NCBI GenBank assembly: GCA_045541975.1
Contig: JAZQKB010000037.1
Location: 62,001 to 126,000 of the forward strand
Length of the DNA: 64,000 bases
Source of the DNA: SIG452 sp045541975
GTDB lineage: Bacteria > Bacillota > Clostridia > UMGS1840
Reading direction: 5' to 3'
Positions 58,857 through 64,000 of this stretch are shown piece after piece. Position numbers and translations under genes: made by a program. Each line of letters opens with the position of its first letter. Position 1 is the stretch's first letter. Below the pieces are notes generated by a model. It was not told where the DNA came from. It did no database searches and worked only from the letters and a program-made list of their open reading frames with translations.

Positions 58857-60280
58857 TTCTTCACCTTGCTTTTTTCCCTTAAAAACTGGTAAGGCCCACG
58901 AATGTAAATATCCATGAGATTGCCTTTTTTCGGTAGCATTTCCTTCAGATAATTTTCTCCCGACACTGTGATATCCGATAAATGAATCAACAGAGCAATC
59001 GCCCCCAGCACCACACCGTAAATTCCCAAAAAAGATGCAGCGATCAACACAATCAGTCGAATCAGAATTAAAGGGCCTCTCATCTGGGGTAACACATTGG
59101 TGCAAAGTCCGCTGATTGCAACGATAATAATGGCAGGAACGGAAATGAAGTTGGCTTCCACGGCGGTTTGCCCTAAAATCAACGCACCTGCAATGCTTAA
59201 GGTTTGCCCGATGACTGAGGGAGTGCGAGTGGATGCTTCCCTTAAAATTTCAAAAAACAAAAAGAAAATCAGCAGCTCCACCGTGGCAGAAAAAGGCACA
59301 TTCATCCGACTGCTACTGATGCTGTAAAGCAGTTTTTCTGGAAGAATTTCCAACTGGAATTTCACCGCTGCCAAATAAATTGCCGGCAAAAAAATGGCAA
59401 TAAAAAACGAGATATAACGAAGTAAGCGGGAAATGGAACCGTAATAGAAATTTACGCTGTAATCATCGGTGGAGGAAAAGTATTCATGAAACAAAAAAGG
59501 CAGAGTAATTACTTGCGGTGTTCCATCGGCTAAAATCGCAATTCTTCCTTCCATCAGCTTATGGCAAACCACGTCGGGGCGCTCTGTGGAACCGGTGGTT
59601 TTAAAAGGTGAGAACGGTTTGTCCTTAATCATTTCCGCAAGCTGATTGGTATCGGTTAAACCGTTGGTCCCGATTTGCCGTAACCGGAGCCTGATTTCCT
59701 GAATCAACTTCGGGTGACAAATACCGTCAATATATGCCATAATTACTGTTGTTTTTGTTTGAGTTCCCATGGTGAAACTTTCCAGCTTGAGATTTTCGTT
59801 TTTTAGCCTTCTCATAATCAGAGCGGTATTAAACAGAATCAGCTCACAAAAGCCTTCTCTGGGGCCTTTTAAGGTCTTCTCGTTTTCCGGCTCGGAAACA
59901 GTTCTTGTGGCGGGAAATCTGGCGTTGACGGCTAATGGAGTGTTGTATCCGTCTAAGAAAAAAATAACATCGCCTGAGAACAAACGCTTGGTTAATTCGT
60001 CTGTATCTTGTAGGGGAACAACATCGTTGGATTGGAAGACACTGCTTCGCAGAAAATGAAGCTTGTTATTTTGCTTGGAAATCAGCGAATTTTTCACAAA
60101 CGGTTTTACCACGTAGTCGTTTACCAAGCTGGCTCCGACCAACCCGTCTGAGAAAATTGCCATTCCCCGAATCGTAGGGCAGGCAGCATTTTCCAGATAA
60201 CGAAAAACCACCATACAGTTTCCCTGAAATTTTTCCTGAAAACGGGCAATGTTTTCGTCCAATTTTGCACTGAAAACCAT
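58853..60280 (-). CDS. Spore germination receptor subunit A (GerAA family)
   Basis: A 475-residue protein: a soluble N-terminal domain (about 1-285) with VVFRYLENAACPTIRGMAIFSDGLVG near 22, then four to five membrane helices (about 290-455) with SSRMNVPFSATVELLIFFLFFEILREASTRTPSVIGQTLS, the highly conserved GerAA core. It acts with GerB and GerC as a nutrient receptor in the spore inner membrane. AAAGGGGGG precedes ATG at 60280. Confidence 0.92.
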   Translation of the reverse strand: MVFSAKLDENIARFQEKFQGNCMVVFRYLENAACPTIRGMAIFSDGLVGASLVNDYVVKPFVKNSLISKQNNKLHFLRSSVFQSNDVVPLQDTDELTKRLFSGDVIFFLDGYNTPLAVNARFPATRTVSEPENEKTLKGPREGFCELILFNTALIMRRLKNENLKLESFTMGTQTKTTVIMAYIDGICHPKLIQEIRLRLRQIGTNGLTDTNQLAEMIKDKPFSPFKTTGSTERPDVVCHKLMEGRIAILADGTPQVITLPFLFHEYFSSTDDYSVNFYYGSISRLLRYISFFIAIFLPAIYLAAVKFQLEILPEKLLYSISSSRMNVPFSATVELLIFFLFFEILREASTRTPSVIGQTLSIAGALILGQTAVEANFISVPAIIIVAISGLCTNVLPQMRGPLILIRLIVLIAASFLGIYGVVLGAIALLIHLSDITVSGENYLKEMLPKKGNLMDIYIRGPYQFLREKSKVKK

Positions 60281-60474
60281 AAAAAATCCCCCCTTTTTTG
60301 TTTATTTTGGAGAAATTCAAAAAAAATATGCAAAAAATTAAAAAAAATTGCAAAAAAGACTTCCTTTTACGGTTTTATTGTGTTATAATAAAATATCACT
60401 TTATGGATTGATATAATTATATACCAAATCCAACTGAATCCTGTAATGAAAAAGAATAGATATGGAGGAAGACC
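60281..60474. other. gerA-asnS divergent intergenic region
   Basis: AT-rich, with an extended -10 TGT-TATAAT at about 60384-60389 facing asnS; its -35 is weak. No T-box features were found in the asnS leader of about 80 bases. A forespore sigma-G promoter is expected for the ger operon but I could not place it with confidence. Confidence 0.45.
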
Positions 60475-61866
60475 ATGCGTACCACAGAAATCAAAGAACT
60501 TTACAAAACACACACAACGTTAGACAATCAGGAAGTATTTGTTACCGGTTGGGTTAGAACCATCCGTGATTCCAAAGCATTCGGCTTTATCGAATTAAAC
60601 GACGGCACATTTTTTAAGAACATTCAGATTGTGTTCAGCCAGGAAAAGCTGAATAACTATGCTGAAATTGCTGCACTGAATGTTGGCGCTGCGTTAAGAG
60701 TGAGAGGGATTCTGCTAGAAACTCCGGAATCCAAACAGCCTTTTGAAATTCAGGCAGAAGAAATCGTAATCGAAGGAACCTCCACTCCCGATTATCCTTT
60801 GCAGAAAAAACGGCACAGTGTGGAATACCTCCGTCAGATTGCTCATCTTCGTCCCCGTTCCAATTTGTTCTCTGCAGTATTTCGGATCCGTTCCATGGTT
60901 GCATTTGCAATTCATCAGTTCTTTAACGAACGTGGCTTTGTGTATGTGCATACTCCCATCATCACCGGCAGTGACTGTGAAGGTGCAGGAGAAATGTTCA
61001 GAGTAACCACTCTGGATTTAAACAATTTACCGATGAAAGACGGCAAAGTGGATTTTTCCGAAGACTTTTTCGGTAAATCCACCAACTTAACCGTTTCCGG
61101 TCAGTTGAATGTGGAAACTTATGCAATGGCATTTAAGAAGGTGTATACCTTCGGTCCCACCTTCCGTGCAGAAAACTCCAATACCAGCCGTCACGCAGCA
61201 GAATTTTGGATGATTGAGCCTGAAATTGCTTTTGCAGATTTAAATGACGATATGGAATTGGCAGAAGCAATGCTCAAATACATTATCCGCTACGTTTTAG
61301 AAAATGCTCCTGAAGAAATGGAATTTTTCAATAACTTCGTGGATAAAACCCTTTTAGAACGTCTGAACTTTGTGGCAAACTCTGATTTTGGCAGAGTGAC
61401 TTATACCGAAGCAGTTGAAATTTTGGAAAACTGCGGTGAAAAATTTGAATATCCCGTAAAATGGGGAATTGACTTACAGACCGAACACGAACGTTATTTA
61501 ACCGAAACCGTGTTCAAAAAACCCATTTTCGTTACCGATTATCCCAAGGATATCAAAGCATTCTATATGCGCTTAAATGATGACGGTAAAACCGTTGCGG
61601 CGATGGATTGCTTAGTTCCCGGCGTTGGTGAAATTATCGGTGGAAGCCAGAGAGAAGAAAGAATGGATGTTCTTTTAGACCGTATGAAAGAAATGGGCTT
61701 AAACGAAGAGGACTACGGTTTCTATCTGGATTTAAGAAAATACGGTTCCAACAAACACGCAGGGTACGGTCTGGGCTTTGAACGTGCCATTATGTATATC
61801 ACCGGAATGTCCAACATCCGTGATGTGCTTCCGTTCCCCAGAACAGTAGGAACTGCCGAATTTTAA
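60475..61866 (+). CDS. asnS: Asparaginyl-tRNA synthetase
   Basis: A 463-residue class IIb synthetase. The OB-fold anticodon domain (1-110) has GWVRTIRDSKAFGFIELNDG; the catalytic domain has motif 2 FRAENSNTSRHAAEFWMIEPE (near 240) and motif 3 GYGLGFERAIMYITG (near 430). AsnRS is separated from AspRS by the absence of a GAD insert and its shorter length. GGAGGAAGACC precedes ATG. Confidence 0.95.
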   Translation: MRTTEIKELYKTHTTLDNQEVFVTGWVRTIRDSKAFGFIELNDGTFFKNIQIVFSQEKLNNYAEIAALNVGAALRVRGILLETPESKQPFEIQAEEIVIEGTSTPDYPLQKKRHSVEYLRQIAHLRPRSNLFSAVFRIRSMVAFAIHQFFNERGFVYVHTPIITGSDCEGAGEMFRVTTLDLNNLPMKDGKVDFSEDFFGKSTNLTVSGQLNVETYAMAFKKVYTFGPTFRAENSNTSRHAAEFWMIEPEIAFADLNDDMELAEAMLKYIIRYVLENAPEEMEFFNNFVDKTLLERLNFVANSDFGRVTYTEAVEILENCGEKFEYPVKWGIDLQTEHERYLTETVFKKPIFVTDYPKDIKAFYMRLNDDGKTVAAMDCLVPGVGEIIGGSQREERMDVLLDRMKEMGLNEEDYGFYLDLRKYGSNKHAGYGLGFERAIMYITGMSNIRDVLPFPRTVGTAEF

Positions 61867-61904
61867 AAAACGTTACCACAGTTCGTCAGGAAGGATGAAA
61901 AACG

Positions 61905-62660
61905 ATGCAATTTCTTGGATTTATTCTGTTTGCAATTGTTGTGTTTTATTTATTTAAAAAGAGGTCTCTCATCCCTTATCGAAAGGGTGTGCAAGAGGTT
62001 CTCTCCGGAGATACCACAGTGGGAATGGAGCAACTGAGAAAAGCTTATCGGCAAGGGTTGACCCCTGCTCAAAAGATTCAAGTTGCTTACGCTGAGTTGA
62101 AATTTGGGGAAGAACGGGAAGCCAAAAAAATACTGAATCTTTTGCTCATGGATTCCAAAGCGAAGCCGGCAGTAAAAGGGCAGGCTAGATGCATGATGGC
62201 AATTATTGCTTTGCAGAACAAAGAGATTATAGAAGCCAAAGAAATTTTAGAAGCCATTAAAGAAAGTGGCTATGTCAACAGTAATTTCTATGCGACCTAC
62301 GGATATATGGCAATCCTTACGGAGGATGCCGAGTATGCCGAAAAGGTAAATGAAGAAGCTTATCAGTACAATCCGGATCATACCGTGATATGTGATAACT
62401 ACGGATTATACCTTTTCCGAAAAGGGGATTATGACAAAGCGAAAGCAATTTATTCTGCTTTGATTGAGAAGAACCCCAATTTTCCGGAAGCGTATTATAA
62501 TTACGCCTGTGTTTTAGAAAAAACAGGAGAATATGACAAAGCAATTGAAATGCTCAACGAATCTTTGAATCAGGATTTCTCCGGTGTGACTACCATCCGC
62601 AGAGGTGCGGTAGAGGCATATCTCCAGAGTTTAAAGAATCAAGTGGCAAAAGAACAATAG
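61905..62660 (+). CDS. Membrane-anchored TPR protein
   Basis: A 251-residue protein with an N-terminal membrane helix (about 2-17) followed by tetratricopeptide repeats (about 40-235); the clearest are NPNFPEAYYNYACVLEKTGEYDKAIEML (near 195) and the preceding DYDKAKAIYSALIEK. TPRs mediate protein contacts; the partner is unknown. It lies 38 bases after asnS. Confidence 0.8.
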   Translation: MQFLGFILFAIVVFYLFKKRSLIPYRKGVQEVLSGDTTVGMEQLRKAYRQGLTPAQKIQVAYAELKFGEEREAKKILNLLLMDSKAKPAVKGQARCMMAIIALQNKEIIEAKEILEAIKESGYVNSNFYATYGYMAILTEDAEYAEKVNEEAYQYNPDHTVICDNYGLYLFRKGDYDKAKAIYSALIEKNPNFPEAYYNYACVLEKTGEYDKAIEMLNESLNQDFSGVTTIRRGAVEAYLQSLKNQVAKEQ

Positions 62661-62686
62661 AAAGGATATTTAGCGGGAGTCAGGTT

Positions 62687-64000
62687 ATGAAAATTTTCAG
62701 AATTTATGCAGAAAAAAAAGATGGATTTGATATTGCTGCAAAATCTTGTTGCAAAGATTTAAGAGATAATTTGAATATCAAGGAACTTACCAAGGTTCGT
62801 ATGTTGGTTCGTTATGATATTTGCGGCATTACCAAAGAAGAATACGAAAAAGCAAAGTATGTTATCTTCTCTGAACCGATGCAGGATGATGTATACGATG
62901 AATGTGTAGATTTAGGTGATGCAAAAACATTTGTGACGGAGTATCTTCCCGGTCAGTATGATCAGCGGGCAGACTCTGCAGCACAGTGTGTGCAGGTTAT
63001 TACCGGAAAAGAACGTCCTGTTGTGAAAACTGCAACCGTGTATGCTTTTTTGGGTGATGTTTCCGACGAAAAGCTGGAAGAAATCAAAAAATATTTGATC
63101 AACCCCGTGGAAGCAAGAGAAGCAAAAGCCGAAAAACCTACCAGCTTGATTGATGCAGTTACCGAACCTGATGATGTTGCCGTAATTGACGGATTTATTT
63201 CTGCAGATGAATCCGTTTTAAAGCAGATGCTTGCTGACTACGGCTTCGCTATGGACTTTGACGATATTTCTTTCTGCCAGAAGTATTTTAAAGAGGAAGA
63301 ACAAAGAGATCCGTCTCTTACCGAGCTTCGTATGATTGATACCTACTGGTCTGATCATTGTCGTCATACCACTTTTGCAACTCATCTGACGGATATCCAG
63401 GTAGAAGATGAATTGGTAAACGAAGTTTACAAAGACTACTGCAATGCCAGAATTTCTTTAGAAAGAACTGAAAAACCCATTTGCTTAATGGATATTGCCA
63501 CCATTGCGGCAAAAGAATTGAAAAAAATGGGTTATCTCACCAACCTGGATGAATCGGAAGAAATCAATGCTTGTTCTATTGAGGTAGAAGCGGAAGTGAA
63601 CGGCAAAAAAGAAGCCTACCTCATTATGTTTAAAAACGAAACCCATAACCATCCCACCGAAATTGAACCCTTCGGCGGTGCGGCAACTTGTTTGGGCGGT
63701 GCAATCCGTGACCCGCTTTCCGGCCGTTCCTATGTGTATCAGGCAATGCGTATTACCGGTAGCGGTGACCCGAGAAAATCCTTAAAAGAAACTCTGCCCG
63801 GAAAACTGCCGCAGAGAAAAATTTCCAAAGTGGCAGCCAAAGGTTACAGTTCCTACGGTAATCAGATTGGTCTGGCAACTGGTTTGGTACGAGAAGTCTA
63901 TGACGAAGGTTATGTTGCAAAACGTTTGGAAATCGGTGCCGTAGTTGGCGCTGTTCCCAAAGCTAATGTGGTAAGAGAACGCCCCCAGCCGGGTGATAAA
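62687..64000 (+). CDS. purL: Phosphoribosylformylglycinamidine synthase (5' part)
   Basis: The reading frame is open for 438 codons to the window edge and continues outside. It encodes FGAM synthase of purine synthesis. An N-terminal PurS-like domain is followed by TELRMIDTYWSDHCRHTTF (near 205) and FKNETHNHPTEIEPFGGAATC (near 318), the large single-chain form of about 1200 residues expected from this layout. ATG at 62687 has GGGAG upstream. Only about a third of the gene is present. Confidence 0.93.
   Translation, partial: MKIFRIYAEKKDGFDIAAKSCCKDLRDNLNIKELTKVRMLVRYDICGITKEEYEKAKYVIFSEPMQDDVYDECVDLGDAKTFVTEYLPGQYDQRADSAAQCVQVITGKERPVVKTATVYAFLGDVSDEKLEEIKKYLINPVEAREAKAEKPTSLIDAVTEPDDVAVIDGFISADESVLKQMLADYGFAMDFDDISFCQKYFKEEEQRDPSLTELRMIDTYWSDHCRHTTFATHLTDIQVEDELVNEVYKDYCNARISLERTEKPICLMDIATIAAKELKKMGYLTNLDESEEINACSIEVEAEVNGKKEAYLIMFKNETHNHPTEIEPFGGAATCLGGAIRDPLSGRSYVYQAMRITGSGDPRKSLKETLPGKLPQRKISKVAAKGYSSYGNQIGLATGLVREVYDEGYVAKRLEIGAVVGAVPKANVVRERPQPGDK

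Noticed and set aside
60390..60474. T-box riboswitch upstream of asnS
   Set aside because: No stem I or AGGGTGG motif in the short leader.

Overview
The window reads as chromosome from a spore-forming, low-to-moderate GC Firmicute of the class Clostridia, probably an anaerobic gut-type lineage. Support comes from a germination protease (gpr), spoIIP, a tricistronic GerA-type germination receptor, clostridial uncharacterised families, strong AGGAGG ribosome sites, frequent TTG/GTG starts, and consensus sigma-A promoters with extended TGn -10 boxes. No species call is possible from sequence reading alone.

Layout. 1-3.8 kb: the start of a secreted-protein gene, tRNA-Ser(GGA), a duplicated tRNA 3' end, and a compact minus-strand phage packaging operon (zinc peptide, large terminase, unknown, small terminase, RinA/sigma-like activator) behind a consensus promoter carrying a perfect LexA box. 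3.8-7.2 kb: a lone corrinoid protein, tRNA-Arg(CCT), argH and argG. 7.5-10 kb: ruvC-ruvA-ruvB, with a 100-bp tandem repeat between ruvA and ruvB. 10-14.3 kb: cell-wall amidase, gpr, spoIIP and a small membrane protein. 14.3-17.8 kb (minus): rsmD-coaD-coiled-coil protein-uvrC. 18-28.5 kb (plus): recJ, relA, a SpoU-type RNA methylase, a zinc-ribbon protein, alaS, a HIT protein, secD-secF.

28.6-37.9 kb is the most accessory-like stretch: glycosyltransferase, hexapeptide acyltransferase, bifunctional fucokinase/GDP-fucose pyrophosphorylase, a membrane protein, an acyltransferase-3 gene lying between two perfect 47-bp direct repeats, fucose mutarotase (fucU) and a DUF5693-type membrane protein. 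Together these suggest capture of free L-fucose and its activation to GDP-fucose for a surface glycan. 37.9-45.2 kb (minus): rlmB, tgt, ychF, parC and parE. 45.4-46.0 kb: an Xre regulator with a membrane partner behind a palindromic operator.

46.2-54.2 kb (plus): an rRNA-methylase-like gene, the ECF transporter core ecfA1-ecfA2-ecfT with truA, a DUF5711-type protein, cvpA and ligA. 54.2-57.2 kb: a divergent HisB-like gene, a HAD hydrolase, a fumarase beta subunit without its partner, and radC. 57.2-60.3 kb (minus): a GerA-GerC-GerB germination operon whose GerC is half length. 60.5-64 kb: asnS, a TPR protein and the 5' part of purL, which leaves the window.

Most of the window is housekeeping. 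The parts worth most attention are the SOS-box terminase module beside the tRNA-Ser duplication, the repeat-bounded acyltransferase in the fucose cluster, the ruvA-ruvB tandem repeat, and the divergent HisB-like/HAD pair.
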